Of a stretch of 24,102 bases of DNA, positions 9,627 to 20,571 are shown piece after piece. Position 1 is the stretch's first letter; every line of letters begins with the position of its first letter. The DNA is from Conidiobolus incongruus B7586 (Eukaryota; Entomophthoromycota; Entomophthoromycetes; Entomophthorales; Conidiobolaceae). A program made the translations under genes and the position numbers. Below the pieces are notes generated by a model. The model did not search any database. It was not told the origin of the DNA and worked only from the letters and a program-made list of their open reading frames with translations. The stretch is from assembly GCA_000697335.1 (NCBI GenBank), contig JNEM01008300.1, positions 1 through 24,102 on the forward strand, read 5' to 3'.

Positions 9627-12600
9627 TTACATAAATATTTTGATATTTCCCATTCTATCTCCCGTAACAATCATTGGAGTTGGATATAGCAGCAGCTGCA
9701 TTTCTGTTATACAATCTTGATGTGGATGAAGTAGATTCTGTCTATTGAGAGAAATGGGTAGTCTTGGATTACCCAATGCTAAATGATTATGATACGACTG
9801 AGTATCTTTAACTAGATTCTTAGAAGCTGGAAGGGGCTGATTTGGTTCACCAAATGTTTCATAGATGATCGAAACACCATGATGCTGCATAGAATAATAC
9901 CCTAACCTCGGAACTCGATCATTAATTAAATGACTCTGCGAAGGAGGAGTGGGACTAATCCATTTAGAAAGCTCGGGTCGATTAAGGTTCCAAAACCTTA
10001 TAATGCGATCCGATCCACATGTAAGGATATTGTCGCCACCTGGAGGTAATGAAAGCATTGCTCGAACCTGACCTTGAGGTGCGACTGATGATGTTTGGTT
10101 GAATACACTCTTTTGGCTACTCGAATCATTTGGAACCTTAGGTAAATCATTTGGAGGGGGATTTACTTGGACCTCCATCGGTTTCCAGCTCAACCCAGTA
10201 AAGTTGCCGTAATGAAGAGTTGAACGGGTGGTTACCACTTTGACACATTCTAACTTGTGTAAGTCCCACAAAGAAACTTCATTCTCGTTGCCAGAGGAAA
10301 TCCAAGCGGTTCGAGGTCCGTGATATTGAAGTTGATGAATGGTTGACTTAGTTGGATGTTGCCAACTGCGTAGGGATATCAAATATCGTAAATCCCACAG
10401 AGTCAATATTCCTTTATTGGTGCCAACCAACATCCAGTTGTGATTGGGATCTAATAATAAAGCAGTGATGATACCATATTGCGTGGGATTATTGAGGTTG
10501 AAATAAATCGTATTGTTTCTCAGATCCCAACAGCGAATCTTGGTTGTTTGAGCTGTACAAAATATCAACCAGCTATGTTGCTCATTACTCAAGTGCTCCA
10601 TACAAGAAATATATGCTTTATCCTCCAATTGTAGCTGACAAACTGGCCAGCATTTGTTATATTTTGGACTAAGTGAAGGGTGATGATGGTGCAAAATAGT
10701 ATCATGAGTAACGGGATCAGGATGTGTTGTATCAACTCTAAATATATGAATATCACCGCGATCAGTTCCTGCTGCAACGCTATAAGTGTTTTTGATAAAT
10801 GTCAGACATGTAATTTTGCTCCCTGCCAAATTATTATACGTTAATCGAGACTTTGTAGTTACATTTCTTTGAAGTCTTTGAGTATCCCAAATCTTGATTA
10901 ATCCGTCCTCAGCGGCAGAGACAAAAAATCGATGGTCGGGAGATATTCTGATTGCTGTAATTTTATCTTTATGCTCTGCAAGACTAGTAACCAAGACTCC
11001 GCAGGGAGACCAGCGACCAGATGGATAGGAATTTGATAAATTCGGAGATTGCGTCGGACTTGGATTTAAATTGAAGTTTTGAGAATTTGGAGGCGCCTCT
11101 GGAATTTTGCCACCAAGACGAGCTGTGAGCATTTCTACTGAAAGGTTATGGGATGGAGAATTTGCTAATCCACCAGTACCAGAAAATCCAGGTAGAACAG
11201 TGGGGCCAAAATGATACAATGGTTTTGGAAATGCTTCAGACACTTTTTTCCTAATCAACGGGGCCAATATTCTGTCCATTCCATTCAATTTGCTGATATC
11301 AAGGTCTTCATCAATAGGAATATCGACATTATTGGTATGGGGAGAGTGGAGGACTATTTTACAAGAAGAATTAGGAGAAATCGATCGATTAGGGCTAGGC
11401 TCAAAATTTTCAAGTCTAGCTTCTACATGAGTGGAACTGACCGATGCGATGGGAATTCCGTTTGATTTGAGTGAGTTTCCAATAAGTGACATGCTCCTTG
11501 GTGATCCTTTGTTAAATGAAATAGTTTAATATAGAAATAATTTATAATGAATGTAGATTTACCTCTATTGGTATGTGGAGAAGGAGTTGAATTCCTTGAC
11601 AAATTGGCTGACTTGAGACTTCCAAAACTATTATTTTTCTTTAATGTGGATCCGAAACTTGAAGACTGATCATTATTATGAATATTAGTTATTGAGGGGT
11701 GCATGAGATGCTTGTTGTTATTAGAAGCGGCGACAAGGGATAGACTACGAGATGAAAGAATTTCTGAATTTGGTCTCCTGAGTCTTTGAGAGTTATAAAT
11801 CAAATTGATTGTAGAAGAAGGGTACGGGGAAAGAGCTGGTGGCGAATTGAATAGCGAAGAATTGGGTTCAGATATGGAGGAAGCATTAGGTAAAGCATTT
11901 GATGGGTCTGGTGTTAAGAAAATTGTTTGAGGTGTCACGTCAAAATTCTTAAGCTTGATATTTCCAGTCTATTAAATTATATTAGTACCATTATTTATCG
12001 TAACATTATTGAATACCTCGTGATTTGATAGTTCATTATTAATAAAGTAAGGAGAAGACTGATTTTGTAATGGATGGTTTGGATTTCCATTATTAGTAAA
12101 AGTACCTCCTTTGGTTCGATTGCTTTGTCTAGCTTGCGCACATTTGATCAAGTATTCTCTCATTGCATTTAGACGTATTTTATCCTGATCAGTCATTCCC
12201 AATTTAGAAAGTTTATCCCATTCTTGAATATCTTGTGTGTTAAGTGGACTAGTTTTTGATGGAGGAAGCAAAAATTGCTGAGGCGAACGAGATGCCCAAA
12301 TAATACATTCTTCATAAATTGTCCTATTGATCTATAAAAATTAATTGAAATAGAATATACAGAGTATAGGATTTTTACATACTGGTTCAGCAACTGATAC
12401 TAAAAGAATTTCCTCTTCAAAAGATGGAATTGGATAGCTTTTCAAAAATGGAAGAATCAAAGGATCTAATATAGCTCTCTGATCGACTATTTCCATTTTA
12501 CTAGCTGCAACAGAAACAAACTTGATTGATGCTAATAGCAAAATAAGAAAATGAATACAATGTAAAAAATACAAAATTACCATTGCGAATCCATATATTG

Positions 12601-15451
12601 GGATGGCATATCATAGGAATTACTTTGCTAATCAACTCCCAAAGAGTAATTTTATAAAAAAGACCTAACGAAGTCAGAGATGTTAAAGATAAAATTACCC
12701 TTTCAATAACAAATTCCTCGATATCTACATCAAAATCATTAAAGGGCTGTGTTAAATATTCAACTAGTAAAAATACCTGCTAAAGATTGGATCATAAGAG
12801 GGAATATATATTCTTCTAATCCTCTTGAGCCAATATATGTTCCAACTCCGACTATGTTCTCAAAAAACGAACTACATCAATTAAGTTTAATATTATACAT
12901 TTTAGTAATAATAGTCAAACATACCATCTCAGTATCCAATCTTTGTCATTCAAATATGTGATCATATGTGACAAAATGACGTCGTTAGCTTTATGTCTAC
13001 CAAGGAGAATACAAAATCTTGTAACTGAGCTAAGTAGACATCTTCTAACTGCTGAATGACTATCCATCAATAAAGTAGAAATCATGTCTTGTAGAGTTGA
13101 TTGAAACTCTTCATGGAGTACCGAATAACTAGGAATCTAATGATTAAATTAAACATATTGAACATAGAAAATAACAATATCAAGGTACTTGTGAATTGGG
13201 ATTGGATGGATCAAATGGGTTGTAACTGCCGCTAGATTCTTGCGTGTTTTTTAGTGTCTAGAAAAGTTGTTAATATATAAATAACAAATATGATAATGAA
13301 TTACTTGACTCATATCCAAAAAGGAATATGCTGACTCAGCAAATTTAATTAGATTTTTGGCAAAATGGGATCGAACCATTACTTCATTATCTGTCAACAA
13401 TGGTCTTAAATGAGGCCATAAATATTCAGGATAGAGGGTCACATTAATTGAGCTAATTTCCTTAATTGAGCTCATTAATGAAGCGATGATGGATAAAGAA
13501 TGTGATCGAACAAGAGAAGACTTATCAGATAATAAACTAACAAGATAAGGTAAGATTTGATCCAATTTAATAGAATCAGATAAGCAATTAGACAATGTTA
13601 ATAGCATATCCATTGCATGAACTTTGTTGGAAGGAAATATTAGATTCCTTAATGAAGACAAAATCAATGAAGTGAGTATAATTGCGCCTTCTTCTGTTTT
13701 ACAAACGATCAGAAATAGAATAGGATATCTCTATTTAATGAATTTACCTCGCGAATTTGATGATTCGGTATCAATTGAATCATTTACAGTCGAATTCTTA
13801 AAATTGTAAAATTCCTCTAAATTTCGGAAATCTTTATAAAGCTTTTGCATTCGTTGATCAGTTTGGTGAGCCATAGATGGTAAAAAATATGGATCATTGT
13901 TCAAAGTATTAAAAGGATTGGTGTTTTCATTATTTTCTATTAATGAGCTAAAATATGGATGAAGCAGAGAGTAAAAATGACTAGGAAATGCAGTCCCTTT
14001 CCTATAAAATCTTAGATACACTCTATAAGTTAAATATATTAGGGAATTACCAATGAGCTAAATATTCTGAAGCTTCCCATCGATCTTCCGGGTTTATTTG
14101 TATCATATGCTTTACGAGACTCTATTTGCACAAAGATGTTAGAAAGATTTAACTTAAGTAATTAAATAAATACCCTAATATGAGGACATTCGATCTGATT
14201 TAAATAAGGATTTGGGTCATATGTCCCTTTTTTGTATCCAAGTAATTGAGAAAGAATAAAGGTAGGGCTGTTTTCTAAAAATAACTCACAAATGACACAC
14301 CTAGAGATTATTCAATATATATATATATATATTAAATTGAAATTTCAAAAATAATGGTACCCTAAACTAAAAATATCCATTTTGGAGTTTAGTTGATTAT
14401 CTCTTTCAGTGATCTAGAAATTGTTTTAGTTTTCATTGGTGATTTCATCGCAGTTAGTTTACTTTTGCTAATTCAATTTTATTGAATTCGGCTATTGGAT
14501 CAAAAAATCTTTCGGGGGCTAAATAACAAGCTCTTCTTAACGAAGTGTCAAAGAAGAACGAAAAATCAGAAGGATTGTCCTATATAATAAATGATAAATG
14601 AATAATTAAGATTTGAAATAACTGTTATTTTACTTCGGGTAAAAACGTAGGTTTGAACCCAGAGAAATCGCTCAAAAATACCCAGTTCCAACTAGTAACA
14701 AGAACATTTTCTGTTTTGATGTCACCATGGTATACCTAAAGCAATATATTAGATAATTATAATTGAGTTTTGAATATAGAGTACTTTCTGTGAATGAGCA
14801 TTTGCTAAACCTTGTAGTAGTTGAAAAGTTATCCATTTTTTTGTGATTGTATCCAAAAACGGTCGGGTACTACGAATATTTAGATTAGGTATGAAACTGA
14901 TTTGATAGTAGAATTACCTGATTCGGTCATATAAGCTAGATGCTAAATATTGTCTTATTAAATAGACAGCTCGAGAAGTCTCGACACACCATTGATACGG
15001 TAAAGCATTTGAAACTTCAATTAATTTTGAATGTTCAGCTAAATGGTTTTAAATTAATAAATTTGTAATATTACTAAAACATAGATATATATTTACATCT
15101 TATGCATTCAACTTGCTTTTCCAAGCTTAACTGAGTGTTATTATTTTGTGATACTGTATGAGTAGGAAAAGGGAAAGAAGGTTTGACTAAAATTTTTACA
15201 ACCATATGAAAGCCGTCAGTTGCAGATGTGTTTTCATTAGAACTGGCATTGGCTGGTGTTCTAGCCTTAATTGTTTTCAAAAATGAAGAACTTCCCAAAC
15301 TATAACATAGATATAAATATAATATAACATAATAAATACTCAATATAAAGGAATACCTTTTCTCATAAACAATTCCCTCTAATTCCTCTAAATAACTGTC
15401 AATACCAGCAGTTGCAGTTGAAGGAATTGAATTAGACAACTGATTTCCCAT
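9627..15451 (-). CDS. VPS15: Vps15, regulatory kinase-like subunit of Vps34 PI3-kinase, 19 exons
   Basis: Exons (5' to 3'): 15451-15357, 15299-15097, 15038-14918, 14869-14785, 14735-14634, 14579-14463, 14413-14361, 14300-14174, 14121-14051, 14001-13748, 13693-13305, 13257-13189, 13136-12925, 12871-12777, 12724-12581, 12531-12383, 12331-12017, 11968-11563, 11506-9627; 18 GT-AG introns of 47-60 nt. All phases agree: 1628 aa, against 1454 in yeast and 1358 in human. The start MGNQLS is an N-myristoylation signal like yeast MGAQLS. The kinase-like domain (about 30-300) has Lys67, HGDIKTEN (171-178), DFS (191-193) in place of DFG, and LAPERF (222-227). HEAT-like helices fill about 330-860. An S/N/P-rich linker of ~300 residues precedes a WD40 propeller (about 1167-1628). 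The product anchors Vps34 on endosomes and autophagosomes. WD and kinase motifs make the identity near certain; individual splice choices are inferred from frame and homology. Confidence 0.96.
14315..14332. repeat. AT microsatellite inside VPS15 intron 7
   Basis: A short AT dinucleotide run makes up almost a third of the 60-nt intron 7 (14301-14360) of VPS15. Confidence 0.9.
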
Positions 15452-17845
15452 AACTGGTCAGATTAAATTAAATAATGATCCTGTGTAATAATTATAAAAT
15501 AGGTACTGATGAAATCAAATTTTTAACCAATTATAAAACTTGAAGATTTAAAAATATTTGTTATTGTGACGACTATGCATTTATACTTAAATAATCTTCA
15601 TCATTTAATAAATTTCAAATACTTGTGGGATGGGATCAGGAAAACAATTGTGTTACTTGAGTTTAAATAATATTAATTTCTCCAATGATGGAATATATAC
15701 TACTTATATTGAAGATAAATACGAATACTAATATTACCTTATTCTCTAATTAATATATTACTAATAATTATTTATGAAAATATTTTGAAGCGTATTACTC
15801 ATAAATATTACTTAATTCAAGTTAAATTTTGACAAAAAGAGTGTAATATCTATAATAACTTGTCTGAAAAGGAAATAGTATAAATTTGTGCACAAAAATT
15901 TTAATATGATAGATTATACAACAATTTATTTAAGATATAATAAATAGAATCATATTGAAATATATACCTAATTTGGATAAAACACTTCAAAAGCGATCAA
16001 TTCCTTATTCGACAAAATTGTACACATTCTTTTCTTAGTATTAACTACAAATAATAATAATAAATCGATGATAAAATATTTTAGTTTGATTTGAAGTTAA
16101 CAGTAATTTCTTAATTTAGCTTGAATTCAAGAAATTAAACAGCTCAATCATGTATATATGATTTAGTAAATGGAATAATTCAAAAAAAATTGTGAAATTT
16201 TATGAATTTGATGTTGAATTAATGTGAAGCAAGCATAGTTTGGATTATTAGCAATATATTAAAATGACATACTTAATGAATAAATATGAAGTTTTGAAAT
16301 AACTTATTGAGATATCAAAGCAGAATAGCTGTGTTTAATAAACATTAGATTTTAATAAGAGTGATATATGGAAAGGAGATTTATATTATTGATATTATAA
16401 TAACAACCTATATCAAAAATAATTTAATAGATATAATTAAAATTGAGACTTGAATCTTAAGTCCTACAAGTATTCGATCAAATATTACTGTAAAATATAC
16501 CAATAATACTCTTTTTGAACTGACACTTTAAGCATTTATATTAATGTCATTATGTTATGAAATGAAAAATACAAGCAAATACTTATCATTTTCATTTAAC
16601 CCGCAAACAATCTCTAAGCAAAAACTGTTTAATATCACTTGATAAGAGATTGATTTTACAATTTTGTATTAAATAATTAAGACAAATAAATGTATTTTAA
16701 TATTTCAAATAAAAAAATATAATAATACCAACTAGAATTAAATAAAATTATGAAAATAATAATTAAAATAGTTATTATACTATTATACTTTTCATGTATA
16801 TTAGGTAAATTGAAGATTAACATTTAAAGTTTTTATTTATTCATCTTATTCAATATAAACTGCTATATTTATCAACTTCAAAACATCTTGAGATTTTATT
16901 AATTTGAATATATTAAGAATTGTTAAAAATGTGTTATAAATCATGGCTATACTTTGTACCGTTATATAAAGAAAACACCTGGGTGGTATTAAAATATTCA
17001 AGCATTTTAATATACACTATATTGTTAGGTTTAAAGGCATAATTTCTATAAAACAATATGATTATGGCAAATATATAAAATTTAAATACAATCAATTCAA
17101 AATTATTGAAAGTGAATATATTCAAGTAATTATCATTCATTAATATTAAAAACCAATAAACTGTTTTTAAAGATTTTCAGTATAAAATTTCAAATATATG
17201 CGATAAAATAAATATTATAGTGACCACAATATCCCGCCAATTTTTTCATTCAAAAATTAATTACTATTTAAATGATTTAATTTATATTTGTACAACTTGA
17301 TTGCATAAAAAATGTTTGGATCGTATTTAGCAATAATTTGATTTATGAATTGATAGGAGGAATATAATTATATTTGGCCTGTTTGAGTAATTTCATGACA
17401 TGATGTAAAACATTAGCCCATAGTTAATATCATGTACTGACACTAGAATACACCATTCAAAATAAAATGATTGAATGTAAATAATATGATGCCAATAAAA
17501 AAAGGAGTCAGAATATTCACAAATGTTATAATTTAATATTATAAATACTTGTAATTCTAATTAACTTGGCACAATTCAACGGATAAAGCATATTTTGCCC
17601 ATAATTGAAATAAATTCAATCCAATTATAAAAAGAGAGTGATGTATCTTTATGAAAATATAAGAGTTAAATTGTTTCTCCTATCATTTATTAATTTATTC
17701 CATTCAATCATTAGATTGGATTTGAATTTTTATCACCTATCGCTTAATATTCTTTATACCATTCGCCCTTATATAATTTTCAATAAAACATCCCAGTCTC
17801 AACACTTTTAATTAATTAATATCGTTTAAATTTCCTCTTTACATA
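15452..17845. other. intergenic region between divergent VPS15 and CRIB genes
   Basis: A 2.4 kb AT-rich spacer that must hold both promoters, since the flanking genes point away from each other. No gene is supported. A 33-codon frame starting Met-Gly (15630-15731, plus strand) and a 68-codon minus-strand frame (16934-17140) are present; both look like chance frames in AT-rich DNA. I see no tRNA or repeat. Confidence 0.6.
17769..17777 (+). promoter_or_regulatory. possible TATA-like element of the CRIB gene
   Basis: TTATATAAT lies 77 bases before the ATG at 17846, followed by a CA-containing pyrimidine-rich stretch that could hold the transcription start. The surrounding 150 bases are less AT-rich than the rest of the spacer. 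Confidence 0.3.
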
Positions 17846-18738
17846 ATGGGAAGTGCTTTTTCTGTCTGCTTAGGCTCTGATGATGAAATAACCAATCCAA
17901 AGTATAAAAAAATTAATAAAAACTTAATAGGTAACCCTACTAACTTTGAAGTAAGTAATGAATAATCTTTTATTTTTGATTTTATATTTCTAATCTTATA
18001 TTTTCATTATCATAGCACCGCTCTCATTTCGGTAATATTTATAGAATATTGCTTTATTTGATAAATTACTTAATTTTTATTAGGAAACGAAAATTTAAGC
18101 AACAATGACTATAAGGTTTTTTGATTTTTGATTTTATCATATAATATTCTTACATAATGCATTTATAGGCTGATATGGCAAAAATAAAAATGGCTACTCT
18201 ATCCAAATCTTTTGATCCCAGCTTAATCGAGAATCCAACCACTGTAATTCAAAATGCAATCCCTATTGAACAGGCCCAAGCACAATTATTTTCCAGACTC
18301 CAAGAATTTAAAAAAGAATCTACCAAGGCTAATCAAATACAAGAATCTACTCAAGAGCCTGCAACTCAGCAACCGATTTCCAAAACTGCACCTACCCTCC
18401 CTCCTTTAGAGACCCAAGACTCTCTATCTGAATTTAATGTTACTGAAGCAGAATTAGAGCAAAATAATCCTTTACCTATTTCGACAAATGACTCGGAATT
18501 TTTGACACAGCCATTAAGTCTCGATGATAACCAACAGAATTCCGATAACAAATCTTTAGCAACAGATACTTTATTACCTTTAGAAGCGGGACCAGACGAT
18601 ACTGTTTTATATCATAACTCAGACAACCAGTCTGCGGACGTATTTGATACTGTTTTATCAGATTTTTCACCCTCGACCACTGATCCAACTCCAGTTGGCG
18701 AAACCTCCAAACCCCTCCCTTTACCGCCAAAAAATTAA
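17846..18738 (+). CDS. small lipidated CRIB-motif protein, likely Cdc42/Rac effector
   Basis: Exons 17846-17950, 18016-18031, 18084-18115 and 18169-18738 give 240 aa; introns are 65, 52 and 53 nt. Residues 28-41 read IGNPTNFEHRSHFG, matching the CRIB consensus I-S-x-P-x(2-4)-F-x-H-x-x-H-V-G that binds GTP-bound Cdc42/Rac; Lys/Asn-rich KKINKN precedes it. The start MGSAFSVCLG suits N-myristoylation at Gly2, with Cys8 open to palmitoylation. This layout recalls animal CDC42SE/SPEC small effectors (MIGEPMNFVHLTHIG), but with a long tail. Residues about 77-96 could form an amphipathic helix; the rest is acidic, rich in S/T/Q/P and probably disordered. The C-terminus KPLPLPPKN fits a class I SH3 ligand (+xxPxxP). 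Likely role: polarity or actin signalling at the plasma membrane, inferred from the motif. The exon joins are supported because three short exons restore an exact CRIB motif. Exon 4 alone is an open frame from 18175 and could be mistaken for the whole gene. Confidence 0.85.
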
Positions 18739-20571
18739 TTTAAGCTTATCTCTATTTTGATTATCTCAGAAACTAGGAGCAACTTCAAATCGCTCCTTGG
18801 CCCTAATCATTAAATAATGCATTGGATACCATATCTTAGATTTCTGATATTTATGAGTAATGTTATATAAATTAACTATCCAAATACCAATTATCTGATA
18901 CATTCAATTCTTTTTTAATTATCTTCCTCCATGAGCATATTATTATATGTAATATTTTATTAACTATGTCAATTAAATTATGAAATCATTTAATTTCTAA
19001 TTATAGTCAACTTGATTTTTGATAAATATTCAATATCAATACTATCATTGTAACACAACTTCTTCATATTTAAGGTGATGATATGTCCAAATATTTAATT
19101 TTCACTATAAAAAATATTAATAAAACCAATTCCCAGATGTGGGTTAGATTATAATTTTATTATTTATCTTGTGAACAAATAGATCGAGTCTAATTGTTTT
19201 TTGAATTATCACAAATAAAAATTTCAATTCTAAAATATTTCTGAATAAAATTAAAATATCATATGTAAATAAATTTAAAAAAAGATTTGATTTATTTCTG
19301 GAATTATTACATCATATACCTTATCATAAAAATTGAACTATAATTCAATAGTTTTCACTATTTATTTTAGTACATTATAAAATTTAATAAATATATATTT
19401 AGATTATGATTAAGTTTTAAGAATCGGGGAAATAGCAATTCATAATATTCAATAACTATCAACTAGTGTTTTATACTGTGAGAATTCTGATTATTCATAG
19501 CTTATATTAAAATATATATATTGATAATCTAAAAATTAAGATAACCTTTAATCAGATAATGATAAATATGATTTTTGATATTAATCAGAATATTAATTTT
19601 TTCAATTTTTTCAACCTTGAATAAAATTAATTTGAAATTGATCTAATTTATTAGGATATTTAATATCATACTTGACCTAAAAAAGTACTAATTAAAGTAG
19701 TTTTCCGAAAATATCTGGGCACAAAATAAGAGTCATATTACAATTTGTTATCATATATTCAATTTCTTTATTTGTCTGAATTTTAAAAATATTAAAAATA
19801 GTATGGTATTTTATTTATTTTTTATTCAGCTCATTATTATTTTGATAATAATTGTTTGAATTAAGTCAACATTATTTTTGTATTGATAAGGATTTAATTA
19901 AAATTTGAAAAAATATGTTTGTAATATTTAAAAATAATTCTTCATTCAATAATTCTCTGCCAGTTTAAATTGAGCAAAATTGTTATAATTTCTTGATTTT
20001 GTTTTTGGAAAATAGTATTGATTTTTTCATAATTGTTTGAAGAAACACAACAGTCAAGGATGAAAAATTATTAAATAATTTACTATTTGTATATGGTAAC
20101 AATATAAACTTTGATGTTATATCAATTTAAATTTACAATATAGGTATTGGATAATATAATAATTTTGAATACAAAATTACTATATATGGTTTTTTTGAAT
20201 TTAATTACTTATATAAGCAACATATTTGAGTACACTTTCAAAATTATTGGACTTTAATACTGATTTTTATTTTATTGAATGATGACAAATCATTTTTATA
20301 AAATGTGATTATTAATTTAAAACCACTTTCATCCCATAAAATTGATTCGGGTATATTAAATTAAGAGATGGAGAAAGTTATGTCAACTGTGTAAATTGTA
20401 TTCATTATATGAGTAAAGGTTAACTTTCCTCATTTGAAAGATTTGCATTCACTGTATAAAATTATCAAACACTTCATAATTTCTAGTTTAATTTACCGAG
20501 ACGTAAAATATTTCATATATTCAACAAAACAACATATATTTTATTCTTAAATAAAGACCTAAACTACTCAA
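18739..20571. other. intergenic region upstream of RPB2
   Basis: AT-rich spacer of 1.8 kb with the 3' UTR of the CRIB gene at its left and the RPB2 promoter at its right. I find no gene, RNA gene or long repeat. The last ~250 bases are somewhat less AT-rich, and no TATA box stands out before RPB2. Confidence 0.6.

Noticed and set aside
11972-12583. Several overlapping minus-strand frames that look like separate small genes
   Set aside because: They are VPS15 exons read on into short introns; splicing at GT-AG sites restores one continuous Vps15 frame with matching phases.
15630-15731. 33-codon plus-strand frame starting Met-Gly-Ser, upstream of VPS15
   Set aside because: Too short and in spacer of ordinary composition; the Met-Gly start recalls lipidated proteins, but nothing else supports a gene.
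16934-17140. 68-codon minus-strand open frame
   Set aside because: Composition is dominated by Phe, Ile, Tyr and Asn as expected from translating AT-rich spacer; no similarity, no splice partners and no local change in base composition.
18175-18738. Stand-alone 187-aa gene starting at the ATG at 18175
   Set aside because: Extending upstream over three short introns with good splice sites gives a Met-Gly start and an exact CRIB motif, which chance would not supply.
17846-18738. LAMTOR1/Ego1-like Ragulator subunit
   Set aside because: The Met-Gly lipidated start fits, but the helical LAMTOR1 core is missing and residues 28-41 match CRIB instead.
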